From Candidatus Geothrix odensensis (GTDB taxonomy: Bacteria; Acidobacteriota; Holophagae; Holophagales; Holophagaceae): a DNA stretch of 64,000 nt. The DNA lies in contig JADKCH010000010.1 in the NCBI GenBank assembly GCA_016714685.1, forward strand, positions 46,006 to 110,005, written 5' to 3'. How positions within the stretch are numbered: position 1 is the stretch's first letter; each line of letters starts with the position of its first letter. This document shows positions 49,473 to 57,352 of this stretch, piece after piece. The notes under the pieces are model-generated. The model saw only the letters and a list, made by a program, of their open reading frames with translations, had not been told where the DNA came from and searched no databases. Position numbers and translations under genes: made by a program.

Positions 49473-50288
49473 ATGTCCGACACCCCCCAGGAAGTCCCCG
49501 AATCCGTGGTTGAAGCCGTGCCAGCACCCGAGACCCCCAGGACCTTCGAGTCCCCCAAGGGTTTCGAGACGAAGTTCCGGGGCCTCGCCCTGCACCTTAC
49601 GGCATTCGAAGGGCCTCTCGATCTGCTGATGCACCTCATCCAGGAGCAGAAGCTGGACATCCTGAACCTGCCCATGGCGGAGGTCACGCAGCAGTACATG
49701 GACTATCTGCGGCTCATGGAGGAACTGAACCTGGAGATCGCGGCGGAGTTCGTCGCCATGGCCGCGCAGCTGCTCCAGATCAAGTCACGGCTCATGCTCC
49801 CGCGCCCGCCAGAGGCCTGTGGCGAGGAGGATCCCCGCGAGGCCCTGGTGCAGCGGCTGCTGGACTACCAGCAGGTGAAGCTCGCCGCCGCCCAGCTTTC
49901 GGACCGCGAGTCCGATTGGCAGAAGATCGCCTTCGCCCCGGGAATCGACCTGGAGGACCACAAGCGCGTGGAGGAGGAGCCCATCCGCGCCACCCTCTTC
50001 GACCTGCTGGGCGCCTACCGCGAGGCCTTGAAGCGCCTCATGCCGCCACCGCCAGTGGAAGTCCGCACCCAGCCCAAGTCCCTCGAGCAGCGGGTGATGG
50101 AAGTGATGCGGGACCTTCAGGATGGGTTATGGAAGCCCTTCCAGGGCCTGCTGGGTCAGGCGCGCAGCCGGGATGAGCTGGTGCTCACCTTCCTCGCCCT
50201 CCTGGAGCTGGTCCGCACGGGACGCATCGCCCTGGTCCAAGGCGAGACTTTCGGTGAGATTCGCGTCAAGGTCGCCGAGGCCGCATGA
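49473..50288 (+). CDS. scpA: Segregation and condensation protein A
   Basis: 271-residue kleisin subunit that, with SMC and ScpB, organises the chromosome. The conserved N-terminal block FEGPLDLLMHLIQEQKLDILNLPMAEVTQQYMDY binds the SMC neck; AAEFVAMAAQLLQIKSRLMLP is also diagnostic, and the C-terminal FLALLELVRTGRIALVQGETFGEI is a winged helix for the SMC cap. About 45 extra residues precede the family core. scpB is not adjacent; the next gene is a membrane protein overlapping the stop by 4 bp. Confidence 0.95.
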   Translation: MSDTPQEVPESVVEAVPAPETPRTFESPKGFETKFRGLALHLTAFEGPLDLLMHLIQEQKLDILNLPMAEVTQQYMDYLRLMEELNLEIAAEFVAMAAQLLQIKSRLMLPRPPEACGEEDPREALVQRLLDYQQVKLAAAQLSDRESDWQKIAFAPGIDLEDHKRVEEEPIRATLFDLLGAYREALKRLMPPPPVEVRTQPKSLEQRVMEVMRDLQDGLWKPFQGLLGQARSRDELVLTFLALLELVRTGRIALVQGETFGEIRVKVAEAA

Positions 50289-50740
50289 ACGGCGGGACGG
50301 AAGCCCTCTGGTCGGCCCATCGCACAGGCCGCCTCCTCGGCATGGCCCTCTGCTTCGGCACCCCTGTCCTGGTCGCCGCGCTGGTTCTTTCTGGAATCGT
50401 CCCCCCCGGCCAGGCAGCGCCGGAGGGGTTATACCAGCAAGTGGGATACCTGCTCACGGGCCTGGTGTTCCTGTCCGCCGCCTGGGTCTGGTGGCGCAGT
50501 GGCAGGGTCCTGGCCGGGTTCCGGGAGCTGGCCGAGGTGAAGCGCACCACCACCGTGCTCCGCGAGAGTCTGTTCTACGCGGCTGCCTTCGAGGTCAGCA
50601 GCCTCTGCGGCCTGGTCTACTGGATGCTCGTGGGCACCCAGGGGACCCGCCACGTCTGGGGGTTCATCCTCCTGACTCCAGTGCTGTTCCTGGCCCTGGT
50701 GCCGGGGTACGACCGGTGGGTGAAGCAGCTGGAGGGCTGA
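50285..50740 (+). CDS. Small polytopic membrane protein
   Basis: 151 residues with four hydrophobic segments (about 17-39, 51-69, 97-115 and 121-142), charged mostly between spans 2 and 3 (RSGRVLAGFRELAEVKRTTTVLRES). No family recognised. It starts inside the scpA stop codon, so it is translationally coupled to it. It could be a small membrane subunit or chaperone; no function can be assigned. Confidence 0.7.
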   Translation: MNGGTEALWSAHRTGRLLGMALCFGTPVLVAALVLSGIVPPGQAAPEGLYQQVGYLLTGLVFLSAAWVWWRSGRVLAGFRELAEVKRTTTVLRESLFYAAAFEVSSLCGLVYWMLVGTQGTRHVWGFILLTPVLFLALVPGYDRWVKQLEG

Positions 50741-50781
50741 GCCGTCCCGGTATGCTGGAATGCACCCGCTGAGGAAGGTCC

Positions 50782-51441
50782 ATGCGCGACCCTGATTCCC
50801 CCGATCCCATCGTTCCGGCGCCGTCCCCCGACGACACGGTGAGGTTCTCCGCCGGGGCGCCGGCCGATCCGTTCGCCACTCAGCGACTCAACCTCGCGAA
50901 GGATCTGGGGATTGACGCCACCCGGAAGCTCCCGGTGGGGAATCCGGTGGCGGCCTCCGATCAGACGCTTAAGCTGACACGCCCCAGGATGGATGAACCA
51001 CCCCCCCGCTTGCAGAAGGTGGACCAGCCCGCCGGTGCTGAAGGGCAGACGCAGGGCCTGCCCCTCCCTCCCACCGCGCCCAGACCTTTCGACTGGCGAT
51101 GGCCAATGGCCCTCGGCGCCCTGGTGGTGCTGGGGGCCTCGGCCTTCCTGGTGTTCTCCAAGGGGCCGGTGCCTCCCTCCGCGCGTCCCACCGCCGGCCC
51201 CGGCTCCGGCACCCCGGAGCCGAGCGGCATGTCCGGATCGCTGCCGCGGGATGTCCAGGCCTACTTGGATCAGGCCAAGGCCGGGGACACCCACGCGATG
51301 CGCATGCTCGGTGCCATGTATACCTATGGACTGAATGTCCCCCAGGATCGGGAGAAGGGTCTCTACTGGTACCGAAAGGCGGCAGAACGGGGCAGTGATG
51401 CGGCTCGGATCGAGCTTGGAAAGCTCGAGGCCGGCAAGTGA
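50782..51441 (+). CDS. Sel1-repeat membrane protein
   Basis: 219 residues. A Pro/Asp-rich cytoplasmic N-terminus (about 1-105) is followed by a single span (WPMALGALVVLGASAFLVF) and a periplasmic region with Sel1-like repeats (VQAYLDQAKAGDTHAMRMLGAMYTYGLNVPQDREKGLYWYRKAAERG). Sel1 repeats mediate protein contacts; some similar proteins handle secretion or polysaccharide export, but there is no context for that here. AAGG lies before the ATG. Confidence 0.75.
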   Translation: MRDPDSPDPIVPAPSPDDTVRFSAGAPADPFATQRLNLAKDLGIDATRKLPVGNPVAASDQTLKLTRPRMDEPPPRLQKVDQPAGAEGQTQGLPLPPTAPRPFDWRWPMALGALVVLGASAFLVFSKGPVPPSARPTAGPGSGTPEPSGMSGSLPRDVQAYLDQAKAGDTHAMRMLGAMYTYGLNVPQDREKGLYWYRKAAERGSDAARIELGKLEAGK

Positions 51442-51445
51442 CGCC

Positions 51446-52339
51446 TCAGAAGGTGACGATGACTTGAAGACCGCCACCCCAGAGAACGTAGGTGGAGACC
51501 TTCTCGCCCCAGGAGGCCTCGGCCCTGAGCGCGAAGCGCTTCGTCAAGGGCCAATGCCCCGTCAGGCTGACCAGACGCTCCAGGGGCACAGGACCGGCAG
51601 ATGCCGTCAGGGGTGTGGCAGTGCTCGTTGCAGGGGTTGAGGCATGGCGACCGAACCGGCCTCCGGATCCGGACATGGTGGTCATGGTGGACAGCCCCCC
51701 ACCCGAGGCGGAGCTCTCGAGGATGCCGCGCCCCGCGGCCAACCGCAGGCTGTGCCAGATCCCGAAGCCGCTCCGCCCGAACCGGACATTCAGGATGCCC
51801 CCGAGGTCGCTGTCCCCGCCTGGTTCATAGGTCAGCCGCTGGGCCTTGGCCGAGACACTCCAGCCTGCTCCCTCGTAGGCCGGACCCAACTGGAGCATCC
51901 GGACTTCCTGGTTCTGGGTGAACCTGCTGAGGGCACCCGCCAGGTCGAGCCGCCATCCGGCGCCGAGGTCGAGGCGAACATCCAGGTCTGCGCGGAATAG
52001 GGGCAGAAAGTCACTGTTGCTCCCAGCACTCAGACCCAGAAAGGTGGAGGAGGCTTCTCCGAAGAGCAGTTCCTTACCGGCCGAGAGCATCGTCCCTCTG
52101 CCCTCAGGACGGTCGAAGGTCGTGGCAGCAAACTCCCAAGGACCGTTCTGGGTGGGGTAGATGGTGGCCTCCAGCGTCCACCCCTGCCAGCGGCCCCAGC
52201 CGTTAGAAAAAGACTGGTCATAACCTCCCACGGCCACCTGGGTGACCGTGGAAGTCTGGGCAGGCTCGGGCAAGGAGGGATCCTCCTGCGCAGAGAGAGC
52301 CATGGGCATGGCCAAGAGAAGGATGGATCGCCACAGCAT
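51446..52339 (-). CDS. YaiO-like outer-membrane beta-barrel protein
   Basis: 297 residues: a signal peptide (MLWRSILLLAMPMALSAQ) and an antiparallel-strand-rich body (TLEATIYPTQNGPWEFAATTFDRPEGRG, LFRADLDVRLDLGAGWRLDLAGALSRF, AGWSVSAKAQRLTYEPGGDS) ending with a terminal aromatic strand (GGGLQVIVTF). The layout suits a 12- to 14-strand outer-membrane barrel of the YaiO kind. GAGGAG precedes the ATG at 52339. It is 34 bp downstream of a small Gln/Arg-rich secreted peptide and is probably co-transcribed with it. Confidence 0.75.
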   Translation of the reverse strand: MLWRSILLLAMPMALSAQEDPSLPEPAQTSTVTQVAVGGYDQSFSNGWGRWQGWTLEATIYPTQNGPWEFAATTFDRPEGRGTMLSAGKELLFGEASSTFLGLSAGSNSDFLPLFRADLDVRLDLGAGWRLDLAGALSRFTQNQEVRMLQLGPAYEGAGWSVSAKAQRLTYEPGGDSDLGGILNVRFGRSGFGIWHSLRLAAGRGILESSASGGGLSTMTTMSGSGGRFGRHASTPATSTATPLTASAGPVPLERLVSLTGHWPLTKRFALRAEASWGEKVSTYVLWGGGLQVIVTF

Positions 52340-52373
52340 CGAGGCTCCTCTGCATACGGGAACAGGAGGGTGG

Positions 52374-52622
52374 TCAGCGGCCCCGGCCGCCCCGGTTTCC
52401 AGTGGACTGGCCCAGGCGCTGCCCTGTGCCGGTGCCAGGCGCCTGGCCACAGCTGCCGTCCCGCTTGCGCAGGCGACTCTGGGTCTGGGTTTGAGTCTGG
52501 TCCTTTGCCTGGACACGATCCTGATTTCGGGTCTGGCTTCGAGCCTGGTCCCGATCTGCCGTCTGGGCACCAAGGGCAAGCGCCGTTCCGAGGGTCGCGG
52601 CGAGAATCACCAAGGTTTTCAT
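52374..52622 (-). CDS. Gln/Arg/Asp-rich small secreted protein
   Basis: 82 residues from MKTLVILAATLGTALALGAQ at 52622, with AGGAGG ahead of it. After the signal peptide the mature part is low-complexity (DRDQARSQTRNQDRVQAKDQ, then TQ repeats and a Gly/Arg-rich end), highly polar and likely disordered. There are no Cys pairs apart from a single Cys in DGSCGQ. It precedes the YaiO-like barrel. The function is unknown; an extracellular or periplasmic disordered binder is plausible. Confidence 0.6.
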   Translation of the reverse strand: MKTLVILAATLGTALALGAQTADRDQARSQTRNQDRVQAKDQTQTQTQSRLRKRDGSCGQAPGTGTGQRLGQSTGNRGGRGR

Positions 52623-52639
52623 GGGTACCTCCTGGGATG

Positions 52640-52661
52640 GTGTGCGGGGAAGTCCGCACAC
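52640..52661 (-). promoter_or_regulatory. 5'-UTR hairpin before the small secreted protein
   Basis: GTGTGCGG-ggaagt-CCGCACAC, a perfect 8-bp stem ending 8 nt before the AGGAGG ribosome site. It could control translation or stabilise the transcript. Confidence 0.5.
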
Positions 52662-52711
52662 CGTCACAGAGGTACTGCCGGTCTCATAGGTTGAAGCCGG
52701 ATCGGCCGTTC

Positions 52712-52746
52712 TATTATTTAAATACAGTACTAGTTTGAATTACAAA
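52712..52746 (-). promoter_or_regulatory. AT-rich promoter candidate for the peptide-barrel pair
   Basis: On the minus strand TTGTAA, 17 bp, TTTAAATAAT within the most AT-rich stretch of this area. It partly overlaps the 3' end of uvrC. Confidence 0.4.
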
Positions 52747-54547
52747 TCTGCCATGCGACAATTCGTCGCACGTAGGCGGGGCTAAGACCACTGGAGAGCT
52801 CTGCTTCTGTGGCCCGTTTGATCGCCGCCACGCTGCCAAAGGTCTGCAGCAGCTTCTTGGCGATGGTTGGGCCGATGCCGGGGATCTGCGTGAGCTCGGT
52901 CTGCAGGGTGCGCTTGGCGCGCAGGGCGCGGTGGTAGGTGATGGCGAACCGGTGGGCCTCGTCCCGGATGCGCTGGAGCAGCTGCAGCACCGGCGAGGAC
53001 TTCGGGATGCGCAGCGGCTCGCTGGAGCCGGGGCGGAAGACCAGCTCCTCCTTCTTGGCGAGGCTGGCCAGCTCCAGCTGATCCAGGCCCAGTTCCTTCA
53101 GCGCGGCCTCCGCCGCGTGCAGCTGGCCCAGGCCTCCGTCGATGAGCACCAGATTGGGGAATTCCTGCCCCTCGTCCTTCATGCGCTTGTAGCGGCGAGT
53201 CACCGCCTCCTGCATGTTGGCGAAGTCGTCGTTCTGTTCGTTGGTCATCTTGAAGCGGCGGTAGCGGGCCTTGTCGGGCACGCCGTCGGCGAACACCACG
53301 CAGCTGGCCACCACTTCGCGACCCTGGCCATGGCTGATGTCGAAGCACTCCAGACGGCGGGGCAGGTGGCTGAGGCCCAGGAAGGCCTGCAGGCCCTCCA
53401 GCACGGCCTCGTTCAGCCGCGCAGGCTCGAACTTGCGCTCCAGGGCCAGCCGCGCATTCTCCTGGGCCATGGCCAGCAGGTCCACCTTCTCGCCCTTCTG
53501 CGGGACATGGATGCGGGCCTTGGTGCCCCGCAGGCCCGACAGCCACTCCCGCAGCAGGTCACCCTCATCGGGCTCGACTTCCACCAGGAGCTTGGCCGGC
53601 ACAGGATCGGAACTGTAGACCCGCTGGATCACCTGGGCCAGCACAGCGCCATCGAAGGTCTCGATGTCCTCCAGCACATACTCCTGCCGGCCCATCATGC
53701 GCCCCTCCCGCAGCAAGAGCCGGTGCACGCAGGCCCGGCCATCCAGCACGGCGCTGCCGTAGACATCCGTGTCGTCCAGGTCGGCGCTGGCGGCCTTCTG
53801 GCGGGTGAACCAGGCATCCACCTGCTGCAGGGCATCCCGGTGCTGGGCGGCCTGCTCGAAGGCGGCGGCCTCGGCGGCCTTCCACATGGCAGCCTCCAGC
53901 CGGGCTTTCAGCTCGTCGCGCTTGCCCTCCAGGAACAGCCGCGCCTCCTTGGCCTGCTCCCGGTAGGCCTCCTGACCCACGGCGGCGATGCAGGGCGCCG
54001 TGCAGCGGTGCAGCTGGTACTTGAGACAGGCGCGGCCCCGCTTGCCGTCGATGTCGATGTCGCAGTCGCGGATCTGGAAGAAGCGGTAGACCAGCTCCGC
54101 CGTGCGGTAGGCGGTGCTGGCAGGGAAGAAGGGACCGAAGTAGAGGCTGCCGTCCTTGCGCACCTTGCGCGTGACGTAGACCTTGGGGAAGGCCTCCTTC
54201 CACGTGAGCTTCACGTAGGGGTAGCTCTTGTCGTCCTTGAGCAGGATGTTGAAGGGTGGCCAATGCTCCTTGATGAGGTTGTTCTCGAGGATCAGCGCTT
54301 CCAGCTCGGTTTCGCAGACGATGAGCTCGATGTCCCAGATGCGGGCGACCAGGCGCCGGGTCTTCGCGTCCAGCCGCTTCTGCTGGAAGTAGGACTTCAC
54401 CCGGTTGCGCAGCACCTTGGCCTTGCCCACGTAGAGCAGGTTGCCGCCCTCGTCGCGGTAGAGATAGCAGCCGGGCCGCAGGGGCAGATCCCCCAGCTTC
54501 CGTTTCAGGAAGGGGGACTTCTCGAGGTTGGTGCGGACGGCGGCCAC
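52730..54547 (-). CDS. uvrC: Excinuclease ABC subunit C
   Basis: 605-residue nucleotide-excision-repair nuclease from a GTG start at 54547 (an in-frame extension to 54697 overlaps the upstream gene and was rejected). The GIY-YIG domain reads PGCYLYRDEGGNLLYVGKAKVLRNRV. The UvrBC-binding region follows, then the RNase H-like C-terminal nuclease (ECFDISHGQG, LVLIDGGLGQLHAAE) and the helix-hairpin-helix pair (QIPGIGPTIAKKLLQTFG). All catalytic regions are present and the length is normal. Confidence 0.95.
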   Translation of the reverse strand: MAAVRTNLEKSPFLKRKLGDLPLRPGCYLYRDEGGNLLYVGKAKVLRNRVKSYFQQKRLDAKTRRLVARIWDIELIVCETELEALILENNLIKEHWPPFNILLKDDKSYPYVKLTWKEAFPKVYVTRKVRKDGSLYFGPFFPASTAYRTAELVYRFFQIRDCDIDIDGKRGRACLKYQLHRCTAPCIAAVGQEAYREQAKEARLFLEGKRDELKARLEAAMWKAAEAAAFEQAAQHRDALQQVDAWFTRQKAASADLDDTDVYGSAVLDGRACVHRLLLREGRMMGRQEYVLEDIETFDGAVLAQVIQRVYSSDPVPAKLLVEVEPDEGDLLREWLSGLRGTKARIHVPQKGEKVDLLAMAQENARLALERKFEPARLNEAVLEGLQAFLGLSHLPRRLECFDISHGQGREVVASCVVFADGVPDKARYRRFKMTNEQNDDFANMQEAVTRRYKRMKDEGQEFPNLVLIDGGLGQLHAAEAALKELGLDQLELASLAKKEELVFRPGSSEPLRIPKSSPVLQLLQRIRDEAHRFAITYHRALRAKRTLQTELTQIPGIGPTIAKKLLQTFGSVAAIKRATEAELSSGLSPAYVRRIVAWQICNSN

Positions 54548-54554
54548 GGGCGGC

Positions 54555-55202
54555 TCAGCGGATCCGCGTGAGGCCGAGGACCAGGCCCACGGGCAGCAGC
54601 AGGAGAGCCAGGATGAGCCAGCTGCGGCGATGGGCGAAGTTGAGCGTCCAGCCCAGGCCGAGCCGCTTGGGCACCCAGAGGGCGGGATCCTCCGCATTCA
54701 CGTAGAAGAGCCCCCAGCGGTAGTGCTCGCTCCGGTCATCGTCCCGCAGGGTCCGCTTCAGCTGCCGCGCCATGAGCACGAGGCCGAGGATGGTCAGGGC
54801 CAGGAAGCCGCCGATCATCCAGGCGATCACGCCCTGGCCGTGGCGCGGGATGAAGAGGCCGCCTGCCATCATCCCCAGCAGGCCCAGGCTGATCAGTCCG
54901 CGCAGCGGGGCCATGGCCCCGCTCTTGCTGCCATCCGGGTCCTGATCTGAACCCACGAAGGCCCGGCCCGTGAGCAGGAGAACGGTCCAGATCGCCGTGG
55001 GCAGGCCGAAGGCCAGCCAGGGATAGCTCGCCTGGGAGGTCCACCCATTGGCGATGCCGCGGGCATCGAAGTGGGTGGGAATGGGATCGGGCAATCCGCG
55101 CAGGAGTCCGGGAAGGGCGAGCACCAGGATCAGGGCCCCCGCCAGGGGGAGCAGGTCCCAGGGGGAGAGCCAGGGCACTCGGGGAGGATCGACTTGTTCC
55201 AT
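54555..55202 (-). CDS. DUF1648/DUF5808 membrane protein
   Basis: 215 residues. The N-terminal DUF1648 segment (LPDPIPTHFDARGIANGW) and several membrane spans (about 17-35, 60-80, 95-118, 122-143, 190-210) precede a DUF5808-type block (YRWGLFYVNAEDPALWVPKRLGLGWTLNF). Relatives accompany SdpI-like immunity and metabolite-related membrane proteins; the role is unknown. It ends 8 bp before uvrC and is divergent from the metallo-beta-lactamase-fold gene. Confidence 0.82.
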   Translation of the reverse strand: MEQVDPPRVPWLSPWDLLPLAGALILVLALPGLLRGLPDPIPTHFDARGIANGWTSQASYPWLAFGLPTAIWTVLLLTGRAFVGSDQDPDGSKSGAMAPLRGLISLGLLGMMAGGLFIPRHGQGVIAWMIGGFLALTILGLVLMARQLKRTLRDDDRSEHYRWGLFYVNAEDPALWVPKRLGLGWTLNFAHRRSWLILALLLLPVGLVLGLTRIR

Positions 55203-55239
55203 GGCCCCAATCTACCGCCGGGTTTGCCACACTGGAACC

Positions 55240-55863
55240 ATGCTGAACCTCGAGACCTTCCCCGTGGGCCCCCTGGGCTGCAACTGCTCGCTGCTGTGGG
55301 AGCCCGACACGGGCCTTGGGGTGGTGGTGGATCCGGGCGGGGATGGGTCGAAGATCCGCAAGCGGGTTGAGGCCCTGGGCTTCAAGGTCACGGCCCTGCT
55401 CCACACCCACGCCCACTTCGACCACGTGGGCGCCACCCGGGAGCTGCAGGACCTCTGGCAGTGCCCCGCCCACCTGCACGGCGACGACACCTTCCTCATC
55501 GAGGCCCTGCCCCAGCAGACCGGCATGTTCGGCATGCCCGCCATCCCCCAGCCCGAGATGACGGGCCTGGGCGCCGGCGATCAGCACCTGGACCTGACGA
55601 CGCTGCACACCCCGGGCCACACGCCGGGGTCCTGCTGCTTCCATGGCGCCTTCGCCAAAGGGCAGGTGCTCCTGGCGGGCGACACGCTCTTCCGAGGCGG
55701 CGTGGGCCGCACGGACCTCTGGGGCGGCAGCTGGGACCTGCTGGAGCAGAGCATCCGGCGGGAGCTCTACGCCCTGGACGCTGCGACGTTGGTCATTCCG
55801 GGCCATGGCCCCGCGACCACCCTGGGGGTGGAGGCGGAGACCAATCCCTTCGTAAGGAAGTGA
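55240..55863 (+). CDS. Metallo-beta-lactamase-fold hydrolase (GloB-like)
   Basis: 207 residues. The zinc motif HTHAHFDHVGA is the classical H-x-H-x-D-H form, with HTPGHTPGS, LAGDTLFRGGVGRTDLWGG and VIPGHGPATTLG completing the metal site. The short length and sequence match YcbL/persulfide-dioxygenase/glyoxalase II-like hydrolases; a hydroxyacyl-thioester substrate is likely but unproven. It is convergent with the outer-membrane protein gene (stops 1 bp apart). Confidence 0.92.
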   Translation: MLNLETFPVGPLGCNCSLLWEPDTGLGVVVDPGGDGSKIRKRVEALGFKVTALLHTHAHFDHVGATRELQDLWQCPAHLHGDDTFLIEALPQQTGMFGMPAIPQPEMTGLGAGDQHLDLTTLHTPGHTPGSCCFHGAFAKGQVLLAGDTLFRGGVGRTDLWGGSWDLLEQSIRRELYALDAATLVIPGHGPATTLGVEAETNPFVRK

Positions 55864-56484
55864 TCAGGGACGGCCGAACCGGAACACGGCGCTCACCGAC
55901 ACCCAGGTGAGAGAGTCGTAGCCCAGGCCGTCCGCGCCGGACTTGTCCACGGCGACGCTGTTGAGGTGCCCTTCCAGGCTGAAGACCCGGTTGAAGTTGT
56001 AGCCGCCGCCCACGCGGAGGCCGACGCGGCCAGACTGGGTGACTTCCGAATCGCCATAGTAAGAAAATTCAGCCTTCGCCTTCACCTGGTTGAGGTTAAG
56101 GCCTGCCAGGAAGTACCCGCCGCGGGAGGGGGAACCCGCGTTGTAGACATAGTCGGCGCCGAACTGGCTGATGCCGAACGCGTTCTGGCGGGTGCCATCA
56201 TAGAAGCCACCGCTATAGATGTCCTGCTTCTTGCTGGCGAACCCGTTGATGTTCACGATGAGGCGCATCTGGTGATGGGTGGTGAAGTTGAAGTCGAGAT
56301 GGCCGCCGAAGTGAAGGCCGAGTCCATCATTGGCGCCCAGGAACTCGCCGTTCGAGGTCTCCTTGTCGGCAAAGTCGCCAGTGGGCAGGCCAAGGCCCAC
56401 CTGGAGTCCGCCGTTCATCCGGACGGACTGGGCCATGAGCGAGGTTCCCGCGATGAGGCAGAGGGGGAGGATGAGGCGGCGCAT
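55864..56484 (-). CDS. Small outer-membrane beta-barrel protein
   Basis: 206 residues from MRRLILPLCLIAGTSLMAQ at 56484, with AGGAG before the ATG. The mature part is strand-rich (GGLQVGLGLPTGDF, LHFGGHLDFNFTTHHQMRLIVNINGFA, GYFLAGLNLNQVKAKAEFSYY, GRVGLRVGGGYNFNRVFSLEGHLN) and ends VSAVFRFGRP, as an OmpA/OmpW-like eight-strand barrel would. No specific family or ligand can be named. Confidence 0.78.
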   Translation of the reverse strand: MRRLILPLCLIAGTSLMAQSVRMNGGLQVGLGLPTGDFADKETSNGEFLGANDGLGLHFGGHLDFNFTTHHQMRLIVNINGFASKKQDIYSGGFYDGTRQNAFGISQFGADYVYNAGSPSRGGYFLAGLNLNQVKAKAEFSYYGDSEVTQSGRVGLRVGGGYNFNRVFSLEGHLNSVAVDKSGADGLGYDSLTWVSVSAVFRFGRP

Positions 56485-56581
56485 GGGGGCTCCTGTAAAA
56501 AGGCGTCCCAATCATAGCTGAGATTTGGGTTGCCTTTCATTTTGGCCTTCCTGGCATGATGAGGCCTCTCGAGGAGCTCCC

Positions 56582-57352
56582 ATGGACGCCCTGCTCACTT
56601 CCTTCGGCTGGCTGCCCACCATCGCAGTCTTCGTGGTGATCTACCTGTTCTCCTGCCTGAAGGTGGTGAATGAGTACGAGCGCCTCGTAGTCTTCACCCT
56701 CGGCAAGGTGGAGGACAGGCCCAAGGGCCCTGGTCTCTGCTTCGTCTGGCGGCCCTTCCAGACCTCCGTCACCGTGAGCCTGCGCACCGTGGTGATGGAC
56801 GTGCCCAGCCAGGACATCATCACCCGCGACAACGTCAGCCTGAAGGTGAGCGCCGTCGTCTACTTCAAGGTGCTGGATCCCAAGGGCGCCATCATCGGCG
56901 TGGAGAACTACTACTACGCCACCAGCCAGATGGCCCAGACCACCCTGCGCAGCATCCTGGGCGAAGTCACCCTGGACGAGCTGCTGGCGGACCGCGAGAA
57001 GCTGAGCCTGCGCCTGCGGGAGATCATCGACCGCTCCACCGAGCCCTGGGGCATCGAAGTCACCAGTGTCGAGCTGAAGAGCGTGGACCTGCCCGAACAG
57101 ATCCAGCGCGCCATGGGCAAGCAGGCTGAGGCTGAGCGGGAAAAGCGCGCCAAGATCATCGCCGCTGAAGGCGAGCTGATGGCCTCCCAGCAGCTGCTGG
57201 AGGCGGCCAACAAGATCAGCCAGAACCCCACCGCCATCCAGATGCGCTACCTGCAGACCCTTGCAGAGATTGCTACCGAAAAGAACAGCACCATCATCTT
57301 CCCCCTGCCCATGGAGCTCATGAAGGCCTTCGAGAAGTTCACGAAGGACTAA
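56582..57352 (+). CDS. Slipin / SPFH-domain membrane protein
   Basis: 256 residues. One N-terminal span (about 8-25) is followed by the band-7/SPFH domain (KVVNEYERLVVFTLGKVEDRPKGPGL, RTVVMDVPSQDIITRDNVSLKVSAVVYF), the typical TLRSILGEVTLDELLADREKL and a C-terminal coiled coil (EAEREKRAKIIAAEGE). It belongs to the slipin/stomatin group, which organises membrane proteins and lipids. The usual NfeD partner is not adjacent. It overlaps the converging transglutaminase gene by 14 bp. Confidence 0.93.
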   Translation: MDALLTSFGWLPTIAVFVVIYLFSCLKVVNEYERLVVFTLGKVEDRPKGPGLCFVWRPFQTSVTVSLRTVVMDVPSQDIITRDNVSLKVSAVVYFKVLDPKGAIIGVENYYYATSQMAQTTLRSILGEVTLDELLADREKLSLRLREIIDRSTEPWGIEVTSVELKSVDLPEQIQRAMGKQAEAEREKRAKIIAAEGELMASQQLLEAANKISQNPTAIQMRYLQTLAEIATEKNSTIIFPLPMELMKAFEKFTKD

